From NCBI GenBank assembly GCA_004193595.1, contig RPGQ01000004.1, forward strand, positions 56,809 to 120,808: DNA of 64,000 nucleotides. Reading direction: 5' to 3'. The stretch comes from Desulfobacteraceae bacterium Eth-SRB2. Lineage in GTDB: Bacteria > Desulfobacterota > Desulfobacteria > Desulfobacterales > UBA11574. Below the pieces are notes generated by a model, which saw only the letters and a program-made list of their open reading frames with translations, was not told the origin of the DNA and ran no database searches. Made by a program: the position numbers and the translations under genes. This document shows, piece after piece, positions 43,471 through 53,413 of the stretch. Numbering within the stretch: position 1 is the first letter of the stretch; the number at the start of each line of letters is the position of its first letter.

Positions 43471-44733
43471 TTGGACTTGAAACTTATTGAGAAGGTGGAT
43501 CCTGAGATTGCCCATGCAATCATCATGGAGTTGGACAGGCAGAAACACACGTTAGAGCTTATTGCATCGGAAAATATTGCCAGCCCGGCGGTCATGGCCG
43601 TGCAGGGAAGTGTTTTTACCAATAAATATGCTGAGGGTTATCCGGATAAGCGTTATTATGGTGGGTGTGAATATGTTGATATTGCTGAAAAACTGGCCAT
43701 AAATCGGGTCAAAAAATTATTCAATGCCCCCTATGCCAATGTCCAGCCCCACTCAGGATCACAGGCAAATATGGCGGTATATTTTGCTCTGTTAGAGCCG
43801 GGAGACACGGTTCTTGGAATGAATTTGTCCCACGGCGGACACCTTACACACGGAAGTCCGGCCAGTTTTTCAGGAAAGCTTTATAATTTTCTCCACTACG
43901 GCGTAAACCGGGATACCGAAACCATTGATTATAAAGAATTGGCGCTATTGGTGGAAAAGCATCGGCCAAAGCTGATTGTTGCCGGTGCGAGCGCCTACCC
44001 GCGTATCATAGATTTTGAAGCATTTGCCCAAATTGCCGAATCTGTAAACGCTTATTTAATGGTGGATATGGCCCACATAGGCGGTCTGGTGGCAGCCGGG
44101 CTTCATCCTTCTCCCATACCTTTTGCGGATGTTACAACTTCAACAACTCACAAAACATTAAGAGGCCCGCGCGGGGGGTTAATTCTGGCAAGAACCGACT
44201 ATGGCGCTAAATTGAATAAACAAATATTCCCCGGAATTCAGGGGGGACCGCTGATGCATGTCATTGCTGCAAAAGCGCTTGCTTTCCATGAAGCTTTGAG
44301 CGATTCGTTTGTGGCCTATCAGAAAGATGTCGTTAAAAATGCAAAGGTTCTTGCTGATCGTCTGACGGACCATGGGTTGCAATTAGTTTCAGGCGGTACC
44401 GATAACCATATGATGATTATCAATTTAAGGAATCTTAACATAACCGGGAAAGATGCCGAAGACGTACTGGGCCGTGCCGGAATTACCGTCAATAAAAACT
44501 CCATACCATTTGAAACGCTCAGCCCATCCGTAACCAGCGGTATTCGTATTGGGACACCTGCCATTACCACAAGAGGTATGAAAATACCGGAAATGCAAAT
44601 AATCGCGGAGCTTATTGTTGATGTGCTCCAAAATCACAATGATAACGCTCTGATTAAGGATACAAAGACAAAAGTTCGCGAACTGTGTGAAACTTTTCCT
44701 CTATATGGTAACGGGTCTGGCGCAGCGGGATAA
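43471..44733 (+). CDS. glyA: Serine hydroxymethyltransferase
   Basis: 420 residues from a TTG start with AAAAAAGGA upstream. [54 protein letters not shown] and the PLP lysine in [15 protein letters not shown] are all present. It converts serine and THF to glycine and methylene-THF, linking serA-derived serine to one-carbon metabolism. It ends 3 bp before the dCMP deaminase start. Confidence 0.95.
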   Translation: MDLKLIEKVDPEIAHAIIMELDRQKHTLELIASENIASPAVMAVQGSVFTNKYAEGYPDKRYYGGCEYVDIAEKLAINRVKKLFNAPYANVQPHSGSQANMAVYFALLEPGDTVLGMNLSHGGHLTHGSPASFSGKLYNFLHYGVNRDTETIDYKELALLVEKHRPKLIVAGASAYPRIIDFEAFAQIAESVNAYLMVDMAHIGGLVAAGLHPSPIPFADVTTSTTHKTLRGPRGGLILARTDYGAKLNKQIFPGIQGGPLMHVIAAKALAFHEALSDSFVAYQKDVVKNAKVLADRLTDHGLQLVSGGTDNHMMIINLRNLNITGKDAEDVLGRAGITVNKNSIPFETLSPSVTSGIRIGTPAITTRGMKIPEMQIIAELIVDVLQNHNDNALIKDTKTKVRELCETFPLYGNGSGAAG

Positions 44734-44736
44734 AAA

Positions 44737-45216
44737 GTGTCTCAGAAAAAAAATCGCCCTTCATGGCAAACCTATTTTATGGATATTACGTTTCTTGTGG
44801 CCAAACGTTCTACATGTATCCGGCGGGCGGTAGGCGCCATAATTGTAAAGGATAAAAGAATTCTGTCCACCGGCTATAACGGCGCCCCGACCGGCATTAA
44901 ACACTGCTGTGATATCGGGTGCTTGCGTGAAGAATTAAACGTGCCCTCAGGGGAAAAACATGAACTGTGCCGGGGCATACATGCTGAGCAGAATGCTATT
45001 ATTCAGGCCGCCTATCATGGTGTTTCCATAAAGGACGCAACCCTTTTCTGTACAAACATGCCGTGTTCCATATGTGCCAAAATGATCATTAACGCCGGAA
45101 TAAAAAAGATTTACTACCATTCCGGATATGCGGACGCCATGTCTGAAGACATGTTTACGGAGGCAGGTATTGAATTAATTCAATTTAATGACAGTCAGGG
45201 CCTCAGAAAAAAATAA
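44737..45216 (+). CDS. dCMP/CMP deaminase (ComEB-like)
   Basis: 159 residues from a GTG start 3 bp after glyA. Zinc site: [15 protein letters not shown] (His and catalytic Glu) and [13 protein letters not shown] (two Cys). An extra Cys/His-containing insert ([14 protein letters not shown]) is typical of deoxycytidylate deaminases. It makes dUMP for thymidylate synthesis. Commonly sits between glyA and nrdR in related genomes. Confidence 0.9.
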   Translation: MSQKKNRPSWQTYFMDITFLVAKRSTCIRRAVGAIIVKDKRILSTGYNGAPTGIKHCCDIGCLREELNVPSGEKHELCRGIHAEQNAIIQAAYHGVSIKDATLFCTNMPCSICAKMIINAGIKKIYYHSGYADAMSEDMFTEAGIELIQFNDSQGLRKK

Positions 45217-45372
45217 CCCCCCCAAATTACGCCGGATTTTGGTTCGAATTTTAGGCGCACAACGGGTGCATACGTTACGGTTTCACGGGTGGGTGCAACA
45301 AAGAATTCGAGCCAAAAGACAAGTAAGATGAAATAATTTATTTTTTCCGAGACCCTTAGCAGGGAGGAATTC

Positions 45373-45837
45373 ATGAAATGTCCATTTTGTGGAGAAATTA
45401 ACAACAAAGTTATCGACTCTAGATTAAGCAAGGATGGGAACGTCATTCGCCGGCGCAGGGAATGCCTGCTATGCAGTAGACGATTTACAACCTACGAGCA
45501 TATAGAAGAAATCCCTGTCATGATTATAAAAAAAGATGGACGTCGTGAAGCTTTTTCCAGAGAAAAATTAGGTTCAGGCATCCAAAAAGCCTGCCAGAAG
45601 CGAAACATAAGCGTTAATATTATTGAAGAATTTCTTGATGAGCTGGAACGCGATCTCAGAGAAACCGGAGAAAAAGAGATACCTTCCCACAAAATTGGCG
45701 AAAAAGTCATGGCCAAACTTCATGAAATAGACGATATTGCATACGTAAGATTTGCATCCGTGTATAGAGAATTCAAAGATGTAAATGATTTTGTTTCTGA
45801 GCTAAAAAGCCTTTTGAGCGAACATAAAGCCGAATAG
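45373..45837 (+). CDS. nrdR: Transcriptional repressor NrdR
   Basis: 154 residues: a zinc ribbon MKCPFCGE...CLLCSRRF, then an ATP-cone ([24 protein letters not shown]). NrdR senses dATP/ATP and represses ribonucleotide reductase genes. GGAGGAATTC precedes the ATG. It is followed after 10 bp by ribD, a widespread arrangement. Confidence 0.95.
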   Translation: MKCPFCGEINNKVIDSRLSKDGNVIRRRRECLLCSRRFTTYEHIEEIPVMIIKKDGRREAFSREKLGSGIQKACQKRNISVNIIEEFLDELERDLRETGEKEIPSHKIGEKVMAKLHEIDDIAYVRFASVYREFKDVNDFVSELKSLLSEHKAE

Positions 45838-45847
45838 CCGGAAGATA

Positions 45848-46948
45848 ATGAACGACGAATATTTCATGAAACTGGCACTTGGCCTTGCAAAAAAGGGAGA
45901 GGGCTTTACTTCTCCCAATCCCATGGTCGGTGCCGTCATTGTTAAAAACGGGAAAGTCGTCGGAAAAGGATACCATCATGCGGCAGGGAAAGCGCATGCC
46001 GAAGTCAATGCTATAAATGATGCCGGAGCGTTGGCACAAGGATCAACCCTTTATGTGACCCTTGAGCCTTGCAATCATACGGGACGAACCCCTCCCTGCA
46101 CCGAAAAGATACTTGCATCCGGCATTAGACGGGTCGTTGTTGCGATGCATGACCCCAATCCAGGAGTTAAGGGAGGGGGTATAGATTATTTAAAACACCG
46201 GGGAATTGATATCAAAACGGGAGTTTGTGAGGACCGGGCCAAAAGACTTAATGAAATTTTTATTAAATACGTTAAGACAAATCGTCCATTCACAATCATC
46301 AAATGCGCGGCCACTTTGGACGGAAGGATTGCAACAAGAACCGGGGATTCCCGGTGGGTTACCGGTGAAGAAGCGAGAGAATTTGCCCATCGGCTTCGGC
46401 ATGCTGTGGACGCTATTATGGTGGGCATTCATACGGTAGAAAAAGATGACCCCAGTCTAACAACCCGTTTGGCAAACAATTTTGGGGGCCTGGATCCGGT
46501 AAGAATTGTTCTCGATACCCATCTTAAAATTGTTGAAAAAGCTAAGCTGTTTCGGCTTGATTCTGATTCTGATACAATTATTATAACCGGTCATTCGGTT
46601 TCAGAGGACAAAAAAGCCGGAATAGAACAACGGGGTGCAAAGATTATTGAGTCACCCGTCAAGAACGGACTGATCGATCTTAATATACTCATGGACCGTT
46701 TAGGGGCATTGGGTATAACCAGTCTCCTCATAGAAGGCGGCAGCCGGGTTATTGCATCAGCCCTGTCAGCCGGAATTGTTGAAAAGATTTTCTTTTTTTT
46801 CGCCCCCAAAATTCTTGGCGGAGATGATGGTGTGCCGATCTGCAAAGGACAGGGTGCGGATTTGATGAAAAATTGCATACCGGTGAAAGATATTAATGTC
46901 AGACAATTCGGCAAGGATGTCATGATCCAAGGGTATATTGATAAGTAA
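45848..46948 (+). CDS. ribD: Bifunctional riboflavin deaminase/reductase
   Basis: 366 residues. N-terminal deaminase: GKAHAEVNAI and LEPCNHTGRTPPCTEKI (zinc ligands). C-terminal reductase from about residue 145: ATLDGRIATRTGDSRWVTG, LLIEGGSRVIASAL. It carries out the two steps after GTP cyclohydrolase II. No FMN riboswitch was recognised upstream; nrdR lies 10 bp away, so it is co-transcribed with it. Confidence 0.95.
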   Translation: MNDEYFMKLALGLAKKGEGFTSPNPMVGAVIVKNGKVVGKGYHHAAGKAHAEVNAINDAGALAQGSTLYVTLEPCNHTGRTPPCTEKILASGIRRVVVAMHDPNPGVKGGGIDYLKHRGIDIKTGVCEDRAKRLNEIFIKYVKTNRPFTIIKCAATLDGRIATRTGDSRWVTGEEAREFAHRLRHAVDAIMVGIHTVEKDDPSLTTRLANNFGGLDPVRIVLDTHLKIVEKAKLFRLDSDSDTIIITGHSVSEDKKAGIEQRGAKIIESPVKNGLIDLNILMDRLGALGITSLLIEGGSRVIASALSAGIVEKIFFFFAPKILGGDDGVPICKGQGADLMKNCIPVKDINVRQFGKDVMIQGYIDK

Positions 46949-46954
46949 TCTAAC

Positions 46955-47152
46955 TAAAATCTGCATTAACTTTTTTTGAAAAAGATAATTCAGGATGTTT
47001 ACAATGCGCAATTGAGACCTTATTATCAAAATCAATATGTCGATAACAGGCAAAATAAAAGGATGAAATCCGGATTAGATTTCAAATGAAGTGCCCCTTC
47101 AGGAATCTCGTTTGGGATGGATTTATTGTATTATCAATTTGTTGTATAAGTT
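46955..47152 (+). repeat. Dispersed ~200-bp repeat C, copy 1
   Basis: Matches 55297-55500 in the same orientation over its whole length with scattered differences; shared words: TAAAATCTGCATTAACT, AAATAAAAGGATGAAATCCG, TTAGATTTCAAA. It starts right after the ribD stop. No frame. Confidence 0.7.
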
Positions 47153-47165
47153 AGATGTGGAATCT

Positions 47166-47230
47166 CCATAAATTATGGATTCGGCTCAATATCATCATTT
47201 AATACGCCGGAACTTATTGAGAAGTTACAG
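47166..47230 (+). repeat. Short dispersed repeat E, extended copy
   Basis: CCATAAATTATGGATTCGGC then TCAATATCATCATTTAATACGCCGGAACTTATTGAGAAGTTAC. The CCATAAATTATGG palindrome is also in the 63386-63442 copy. It lies 34 bp before ribE. Confidence 0.65.
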
Positions 47231-47263
47231 TTAGATTTAACAATATCACCCTTTTTATTATTT

Positions 47264-47926
47264 ATGTTTACCGGAATCATAGAAGGTCTGGGAACCATTA
47301 TTGAGATACGGTCTGAAGGACAGGGAAAACGTTTTGCTTTTAAGGCGGATTTTGTTCTTGAGCAAACCAAGATCGGAGACAGTATTTCAATTAGCGGCGT
47401 CTGTTTGACTGTGGTTAAGATACATGACCAGCGTTTTCAAGTTGATGTTTCTCCTGAAACGCTTGAAAGAACAACTTTTGGCAGGGCAAAGATCGGAGAT
47501 CGTGTGAACCTGGAGCGTGCGCTTCGGCTTTCCGGACGCATAGACGGTCATCTTGTCTCAGGACATATCGATGGCGTGGGAACCATAAAGCAAAAACAAA
47601 ACAAAGGCAATGCCGAAATTGTTACTATCAGCGTGCCTGAATCCTTTTCACGGTACATGATAAAAAAAGGTTCGATTGCAGTGGACGGCATCAGCCTTAC
47701 AATCAATAACTGTGATCGCAGCAGTTTTGATGTGAGTATAATCCCGCACACTGCAAATTTGACAACCATAATACTCAGCAAGGTCGGGGATCCCGTCAAC
47801 ATTGAAACGGACATGATCGGAAAATATGTTGAACGCTTTGTCACAGAAATACAGAGCCATGATAAAGAAAATCAAACCGGGCGGTCTATTGATATGCAAT
47901 TTCTGGCCAAAACCGGTTTTATTTAA
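47264..47926 (+). CDS. ribE: Riboflavin synthase alpha chain
   Basis: 220 residues with the two lumazine-binding repeats: MFTGIIEGLGTI...ISGVCLTVV...VDVSPETLERT and HLVSGHIDGVGTI...IAVDGISLTINN...IIPHTANLT. It dismutates lumazine into riboflavin. It is separated from ribD by about 315 bp containing two repeat elements. Confidence 0.95.
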   Translation: MFTGIIEGLGTIIEIRSEGQGKRFAFKADFVLEQTKIGDSISISGVCLTVVKIHDQRFQVDVSPETLERTTFGRAKIGDRVNLERALRLSGRIDGHLVSGHIDGVGTIKQKQNKGNAEIVTISVPESFSRYMIKKGSIAVDGISLTINNCDRSSFDVSIIPHTANLTTIILSKVGDPVNIETDMIGKYVERFVTEIQSHDKENQTGRSIDMQFLAKTGFI

Positions 47927-47946
47927 ATCCATTACCTATTATCCAG

Positions 47947-48078
47947 TGTTCATCCGTGGTTTTATTTAACCGCAAATGGACGCTAATACACACAAATGAA
48001 CATGTAAAAAATACTAGAAATTGTAGTATGTTATTTTTTTTAAATTCGTGTTTATTTGTGTTTATCCGTGGTTTTATT
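47947..48078. repeat. Short direct/inverted repeat cluster before ribBA
   Basis: The word TCCGTGGTTTTATTTA occurs twice (about 47951 and 48065), and CACACAAATGAACA near 47990 pairs loosely with TGTGTTTATCCG near 48057. Such 'ATCCGTGGTT' words are dispersed intergenic repeats in many bacteria. No gene. Confidence 0.5.
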
Positions 48079-48099
48079 TAGAGGAGAAAATAATTTATA

Positions 48100-49314
48100 A
48101 TGTCACTTATATCCACTGAAGATGCTATTAAAGAAATAAGGGCCGGACATATGGTCATTCTCGTTGACGATGAAGACCGAGAAAATGAGGGCGACCTTAC
48201 AATGGCGGCCCAAGCGGTTACGCCTGAAGCCATTAATTTCATGGCAAAATACGGTCGGGGACTTATCTGCCTCTCCATGACCGGAGAAAAGATCGACTCC
48301 CTCAACCTCCCGCTCATGGTTGACAACAATACATCGCGGTTCCAGACGGGTTTTACCGTATCCATCGAGGCTCGATGCGGCGTAACTACGGGTATTTCCG
48401 CTGCAGACCGTGCCACCACAATCCTTACGGCTGTAAATGATAACACCAAACCGAGTGATCTTGTCCGGCCAGGACATGTATTCCCCTTGAGGGGGAGAGA
48501 AGGCGGAGTGATGGTGCGCGCCGGCCAGACTGAAGGATCTATCGATCTGGCGCGTCTTGCCGGCTTAAAGCCTGCCGGTGTAATTTGTGAAATCATGGAT
48601 GAAGACGGTACCATGGCCAGAATGCCGGCTCTGGAAAAATTTAGCAAAGAACATGATATTAAAATATGCACCATCGCCGATCTCATTGAATACCGGATGC
48701 GCACCGAATCATTTGTGAAAAGAGCAGCGGAAACGGTTGTCCCCACTTTCATTGCCGGAGAATTTAAAGTCATTGTTTATGAAAATGATGTGGATGAGTT
48801 ACTTCATATTGCCATGGTAAAAGGTGAAATCGATTCCAATAAGCCTGTACTTGTTCGGGTTCACTCGGAATGTCTGACAGGAGATATTTTCGGTTCACTC
48901 CGATGCGACTGCGGAGAACAACTGCATAAGGCCATGAAAATGATTGAAAAGGAAGGATCCGGAGTATTGCTTTATATCCGCCAGGAGGGGAGAGGGATCG
49001 GCCTTGTGAATAAATTAAAAGCATATGCACTCCAGGACAACGGTCTTGACACGGTTGAAGCAAATGAAAAACTGGGATTCAAGCCTGATTTGAGGAATTA
49101 CGGCATCGGTGCACAGATTCTTGTTGATTTGGGAGTTAGAAAGATGAGACTCCTTACAAACAATCCCAAGAAAGTTGTTGGGCTTGACGGATATGGACTC
49201 AGTATAGTTGAGCAGACAAAAATTGAAATAGAGCCCAACGAATATAACCGGTGTTATCTGGAGTGCAAGAAGCTTAAGATGGGACATCTATTAAATATTG
49301 ATACAGTACCCTAA
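48100..49314 (+). CDS. ribBA: Bifunctional DHBP synthase / GTP cyclohydrolase II
   Basis: 404 residues. DHBP synthase: VDDEDRENEGDL, GHVFPLRGREGGVMVRAGQTEGSIDL. GTP cyclohydrolase II from about residue 205: HSECLTGDIFGSLRCDCGEQL (three zinc Cys), RQEGRGIGLVNKLKAYALQD. It supplies both precursors of riboflavin. RibH follows 15 bp on. Confidence 0.95.
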   Translation: MSLISTEDAIKEIRAGHMVILVDDEDRENEGDLTMAAQAVTPEAINFMAKYGRGLICLSMTGEKIDSLNLPLMVDNNTSRFQTGFTVSIEARCGVTTGISAADRATTILTAVNDNTKPSDLVRPGHVFPLRGREGGVMVRAGQTEGSIDLARLAGLKPAGVICEIMDEDGTMARMPALEKFSKEHDIKICTIADLIEYRMRTESFVKRAAETVVPTFIAGEFKVIVYENDVDELLHIAMVKGEIDSNKPVLVRVHSECLTGDIFGSLRCDCGEQLHKAMKMIEKEGSGVLLYIRQEGRGIGLVNKLKAYALQDNGLDTVEANEKLGFKPDLRNYGIGAQILVDLGVRKMRLLTNNPKKVVGLDGYGLSIVEQTKIEIEPNEYNRCYLECKKLKMGHLLNIDTVP

Positions 49315-49329
49315 CCCGGAGGAATGTAA

Positions 49330-49803
49330 ATGCCAAAAATTTTAGAAGCTAACCTGCTGGCAGAGGGCAAAAAATTTGCACTTGTGGTAAGCCGTTTTAA
49401 TGATTTTATCACCGACAGGCTTAAAGAGGGTGCCGTAGACGGACTGTTACGATCCGGTGCCCGAGACGAAGATATAGAAATTGTGAAGGTTCCCGGTGCA
49501 TTTGAAATACCGTTGATAGCCAAAAAAATGGCGGCAACGGGTCGATATAGCGCCATTGTTTGTCTGGGTGCCGTGATTCGGGGTGCCACGCCACATTTTG
49601 ATTATGTTAGTGCTGAAGTGTCCAAAGGAATCGCCATGGTCAGTCTTGATTCTGAAATTCCGGTTATCTTCGGCATTGTGACAACCGACACCATCGAACA
49701 GGCCATCGAACGCGCCGGAACAAAAGCCGGCAATAAAGGATGGAATGCTGCAATAGCTGCAATTGAGATGGCAAATTTGATTGAGGTTGTCGACCGGGCA
49801 TAA
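49330..49803 (+). CDS. ribH: Lumazine synthase
   Basis: 157 residues: [51 protein letters not shown] (catalytic His) and the [24 protein letters not shown] segment. It forms icosahedral or pentameric assemblies. GGAGGAATGTAA gives a good site. Two bp before nusB. Confidence 0.95.
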   Translation: MPKILEANLLAEGKKFALVVSRFNDFITDRLKEGAVDGLLRSGARDEDIEIVKVPGAFEIPLIAKKMAATGRYSAIVCLGAVIRGATPHFDYVSAEVSKGIAMVSLDSEIPVIFGIVTTDTIEQAIERAGTKAGNKGWNAAIAAIEMANLIEVVDRA

Positions 49804-49805
49804 CC

Positions 49806-50297
49806 ATGGGAAACCGTCGCAAGTCCCGAGAAATCGCTATGCAGGCGCTCTTCTTTATGGATATGAGTCAGAATTACTCAAATGAAATTTTGGAAAGCTT
49901 CTGCAAAAATTTTACTCCTCCAAGGAAAATGCTTCCCTTTTTTCTTAAGCTTGTAAAAGGTGTTATGAAGGACAAAGGTGAAATCGATTCGATCCTTAAA
50001 CGTTTTTCCGACAACTGGAAGCTCGGCCGCATGTCCTGCGTTGACAGAAACACCATGAGAGTTGCCGTATATGAGCTGCTTTACTGTCATGATATTCCAT
50101 ATAAAGTATCCATCAACGAGGCCATTGACGTGGGAAAGAAATTCGGCACCACGGAATCAGGCGCTTTTATCAATGGAATTCTCGACAGCATTCGCATCGC
50201 ACTTGAAAAAGAAGAAATTATTGTAAAGAATCATATTCAAAAAAACCAAACCGAAAAAGAATACGTGCCCGATTTTGATTACACCCGCGAGAGTTAG
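49806..50297 (+). CDS. nusB: Transcription antitermination factor NusB
   Basis: 163 residues, RRKSREIAMQALFFMD at the N-terminus and VYELLYCHDIPYKVSINEAIDVGKKFGTTESGAFINGILD. It binds boxA RNA with S10 in rRNA antitermination. The ribH-nusB junction is highly conserved. The C-terminal ~25 residues are a charged extension. Confidence 0.95.
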   Translation: MGNRRKSREIAMQALFFMDMSQNYSNEILESFCKNFTPPRKMLPFFLKLVKGVMKDKGEIDSILKRFSDNWKLGRMSCVDRNTMRVAVYELLYCHDIPYKVSINEAIDVGKKFGTTESGAFINGILDSIRIALEKEEIIVKNHIQKNQTEKEYVPDFDYTRES

Positions 50298-50371
50298 ATA
50301 GGTCTATCCATTATAATCATGATGATAAAAAACGACTCATTGAGTCTACGAATCAAATCATTAAGGAGGCT

Positions 50372-51001
50372 GTGTTGATTATTAAAGAACTTGTTGTTGG
50401 GCCGCTTATGGCAAACTGTTATATTTTCGGATGTGCAGAAACAAAGGAAGGTGTTGTCATTGATCCCGGGGGGGATGCCGACAGGATTCTACTTTCTCTT
50501 GCAGATTCCGAGTTAAAAATAAAATATATCATCAATACACATGGCCATTTTGACCATGTCAGTGCAAACGGAAAAATAAAAGATGCCACCGGTGCAGACA
50601 TCCTGATCCATCCCCTTGATGCTCCTATGCTGGGTTCGCTTTCATCCAATGCTGCTGTTTTTGGGATTTCAGTTGAAAATTCACCGCCATGTGATCAAAC
50701 CATTGAAGAAGGAGATACCGTCTCTTTTGGAAAATTTTCGCTAAAGGTTATTCATACGCCGGGGCATACGCCGGGAGGTATTTCACTATATACAGATAAA
50801 ATCCTTTTTGTGGGAGATACCCTTTTTGCCGGTTCCATCGGGCGCACCGATTTTCCCGGCGGAGATTTTAACACCCTTATATCAAGCATTAGGACAAAAC
50901 TTTTCAAAATGGACGATGATGTAAGAGTCTTTACAGGACATGGCCCGGAAACAAGCATCGGCAGTGAAAAGCGCTATAATCCATTTGTGGGCCTATTTTA
51001 A
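50372..51001 (+). CDS. Metallo-beta-lactamase-fold hydrolase (glyoxalase II-like)
   Basis: 209 residues. THGHFDHVSA carries the binuclear metal motif HxHxDH, then HTPGHTPGGISLY and GDTLFAGSIGRTDFPGGD, and a final GHGPETSIG. Related proteins hydrolyse thioesters such as S-lactoylglutathione-like substrates. GTG start after AAGGAGG, though the TTG three bases on has better spacing. Confidence 0.85.
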   Translation: MLIIKELVVGPLMANCYIFGCAETKEGVVIDPGGDADRILLSLADSELKIKYIINTHGHFDHVSANGKIKDATGADILIHPLDAPMLGSLSSNAAVFGISVENSPPCDQTIEEGDTVSFGKFSLKVIHTPGHTPGGISLYTDKILFVGDTLFAGSIGRTDFPGGDFNTLISSIRTKLFKMDDDVRVFTGHGPETSIGSEKRYNPFVGLF

Positions 51002-51063
51002 AAGATATCGGATATAATTATTGAAGCAGCTGGTTTTTAAGCATTCTGATAGTAGGAAAATAA

Positions 51064-51522
51064 ATGGAAAAAGTTTATGCAGGCCGTACCAATCAGGTAA
51101 AGATAATCTGCCCCAAATGCGAATTAGAAAAAAATATAAATGTATATAAATTTAAGGATACCCATAAGCGACTAAAGGTTAAATGTAAATGCGGCGAAGA
51201 ATTTCGGATCACCTTGGATTTTCGAAAGTATTACCGTAAGAAGGTTCAGATTGGTGGTGAATGCTTTATCCATGAAAAAAATGAAAGGGATGATATTCTA
51301 ATCATAGACATTTCAATGACTGGAATCAATTTTACAACTTTTAAGCCACATAATTTTTCCAAAGATGATTTAGTCGAATTGAAATTTAATTTAGATAATC
51401 CAATGAAAACAGAAATCCACACGACTATCAAAATAAAATGGACCAACGACCGCAATGTCGGTGCACAGTTCAATAATACAAAATTACTTGAAAAAGATTT
51501 GGGGGTTTATCTGAGGAAATAA
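51064..51522 (+). CDS. Zinc-ribbon plus PilZ domain protein, copy 1
   Basis: 152 residues. N-terminal ribbon CPKC...CKCGEEF (residues about 17-47), then a PilZ domain with RKYYRKKVQIGG (an RxxxR-type c-di-GMP motif) and DISMTGINF (D/NxSxxG). PilZ domains bind c-di-GMP and control motility, polysaccharide or pili. The paralogue at 53414-53872 lies on the other side of the nucleotide-sugar dehydrogenase. TAGGAAAATAA upstream. Confidence 0.75.
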   Translation: MEKVYAGRTNQVKIICPKCELEKNINVYKFKDTHKRLKVKCKCGEEFRITLDFRKYYRKKVQIGGECFIHEKNERDDILIIDISMTGINFTTFKPHNFSKDDLVELKFNLDNPMKTEIHTTIKIKWTNDRNVGAQFNNTKLLEKDLGVYLRK

Positions 51523-51710
51523 TTTGTCCTATACAGAGACGTTTCGACATTTTTCAACAATAGGATCTATTTAACCTGACATCAGAAAAATATGATATCT
51601 GCATAAAAATTTTTGTTGTGAATGATGTCGATACTTTTGGAGCTACTACCGGTTTTGATAACCAACTGTTTTTAATTTTTACGTCCTATGCGATTATCCC
51701 GAAGCCCACG

Positions 51711-53396
51711 CTACGGACGATCCGCTTTGTGCTTTGCGCTTAATGCCAGCAGCATTTCCTCTCTCTCGGCTCGCACCTGATCCTTAATCCTTTTGACGTG
51801 GCCTCGGCCCAACCCCTTGACCTCACAGCCAAGTTCGAAATAGCGCTTGATTTTCGTATCATCCAATATACCGAAGCAGTCGATTACTGCCAGGGGAGCG
51901 CCGGCGGTCTCCACTACTTTATCGGGGTCCAGATCTAAATAATGCTTGTGTCTGACTGCAAAAATAACCGCATCGCAACCGTGTAATGCCTGTGCCAAGT
52001 CTTTCTTAACGTGCAGGTCGGCAAGTTTGTCCTGGCTGCGAAAGAACCTTTTCAGGCTATGCGTAGGGGAAGGGTACTCGTCTTGCTTTTCAAATTCCCA
52101 CCAGTGCTGTACATAGGGGTCGTGCACCCTAAGTTCAGCTCCCATTTCAGTCAGTCTGCGAACGACCAATTCAGATCCGCTGTATCGAGTGTCTCCAACG
52201 TCCTCGCGATAAGAGGCTCCAAGAAGCAGGATTTCGGCAGCCGCCAGCGGACGGCTCATATTGCGGAGTGCATCACGGGTAAGTTGGGCAACGTGCAATG
52301 ACCGGGTGTCGTTGATATTGATGGCGAGGGGGGTAATCTTGAAAATATCGTCTTCAAACCCGTGAATGTGTCGGTATGCCCACATTCCCAGCCCGCCGTC
52401 TTTGGGCAAGCAGTAACCGCCAATGCCGGGTCCCGGAAAAATAATGTTGCTGTGTGTGGGTCGAACCTTGATAGCTTCGAGAACTTTGATAAGGTCAACG
52501 CCATTTCGTTCGGCAAACAGACTCCATTCGTCGAGGAACGCCAGAATCGTTGCACGGTAACTATTTTCCACGATTTTTGCCGTTTCCGACTCAATGGGCC
52601 GATCTAATACAGTCAGAGGATACTCATCCGTATTGATCACTTCTTCGAGAAACTTTACCACCCGGCCGGTGGCCTCTTGGTTGGTTCCGCTGCAAACCCT
52701 CCAAAAATCGCGGATGCTGGCAACATAATGCCTGCCGGGCATCACCCTTTCAAAACTATGGGCCAACAAGGGATCACTTTCAATACCGCGTTTGCGAAAC
52801 ATTTTCCTCATAATGGGATAAGCCACCTGTTCGGTGGTGCCCGGGGCCACGGTTGTTTCGATGAGCACAAGCGCATCAGGAGTGATGTGTTCGGCGATGA
52901 TCTCCAAGGATATCTCCAATGCGGCCATGTCCGTCTGTCCATTCTTCACATCACCCAAAGATTCCTTCAGGTAATCACACTGAACGTCTACAACCACCAC
53001 ATCTGCAAGTTTCAGGGCGTCGTAAGTAAACGTAGCCGTAAGGGTCTTTTTCTCATTAACACAGCGGTGAATCATCGGCAACACCTCCGGGTCCTCTGCC
53101 TGTACAGGAGGCAATCCCCGGTTCAGCAAGGGAATCTTCCAGTAGCTGCGAGTGCTCGGCCGCTGCATTCCAATGACAAACTTGACGGGATTGCCATTTT
53201 CATCTTCCGAATCAGCCACCACTGCCGCCATTACAGCACCGACAAACCCCACACCCATGACCACCACAATCTCACGCCCCTTGTCTCGCTGGTCATGTAC
53301 CATATTCTTTAGCCGTTCGAATTCCCTTACATACTCATCCGGCTCGGGTAACTGGAACTTTTCGCCATCAGGACTTATGGAATACTGTTTTAGCAA
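51711..53396 (-). CDS. UDP-glucose/UDP-ManNAc dehydrogenase family protein
   Basis: 561 residues, longer than typical (about 430-450), mainly from an N-terminal extension and inserts. VMGVGFVGAVMA (NAD), ETTVAPGTTEQV, and the catalytic Cys in IFPGPGIGGYCLPKDGG are present. LLGASYREDVGDTRYS marks the UDP-binding C-domain. It oxidises a nucleotide sugar to its uronate for polysaccharide synthesis. No glycosyltransferases adjoin it. The DNA looks GC-richer than its neighbours, hinting at transfer. Both flanking genes encode zinc-ribbon PilZ proteins. Confidence 0.88.
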   Translation of the reverse strand: MLKQYSISPDGEKFQLPEPDEYVREFERLKNMVHDQRDKGREIVVVMGVGFVGAVMAAVVADSEDENGNPVKFVIGMQRPSTRSYWKIPLLNRGLPPVQAEDPEVLPMIHRCVNEKKTLTATFTYDALKLADVVVVDVQCDYLKESLGDVKNGQTDMAALEISLEIIAEHITPDALVLIETTVAPGTTEQVAYPIMRKMFRKRGIESDPLLAHSFERVMPGRHYVASIRDFWRVCSGTNQEATGRVVKFLEEVINTDEYPLTVLDRPIESETAKIVENSYRATILAFLDEWSLFAERNGVDLIKVLEAIKVRPTHSNIIFPGPGIGGYCLPKDGGLGMWAYRHIHGFEDDIFKITPLAININDTRSLHVAQLTRDALRNMSRPLAAAEILLLGASYREDVGDTRYSGSELVVRRLTEMGAELRVHDPYVQHWWEFEKQDEYPSPTHSLKRFFRSQDKLADLHVKKDLAQALHGCDAVIFAVRHKHYLDLDPDKVVETAGAPLAVIDCFGILDDTKIKRYFELGCEVKGLGRGHVKRIKDQVRAEREEMLLALSAKHKADRP

Positions 53397-53413
53397 ATTG
53401 AACCTCCTTATAT

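Noticed and set aside
46949..47263. FMN riboswitch before ribE
   Set aside because: The gap is explained by two dispersed repeats found elsewhere away from rib genes; no FMN-riboswitch core was recognised.
47947..48078. CRISPR-like array
   Set aside because: Only two partial repeats of unequal context and no regular spacers; no CRISPR was seen anywhere in the window.
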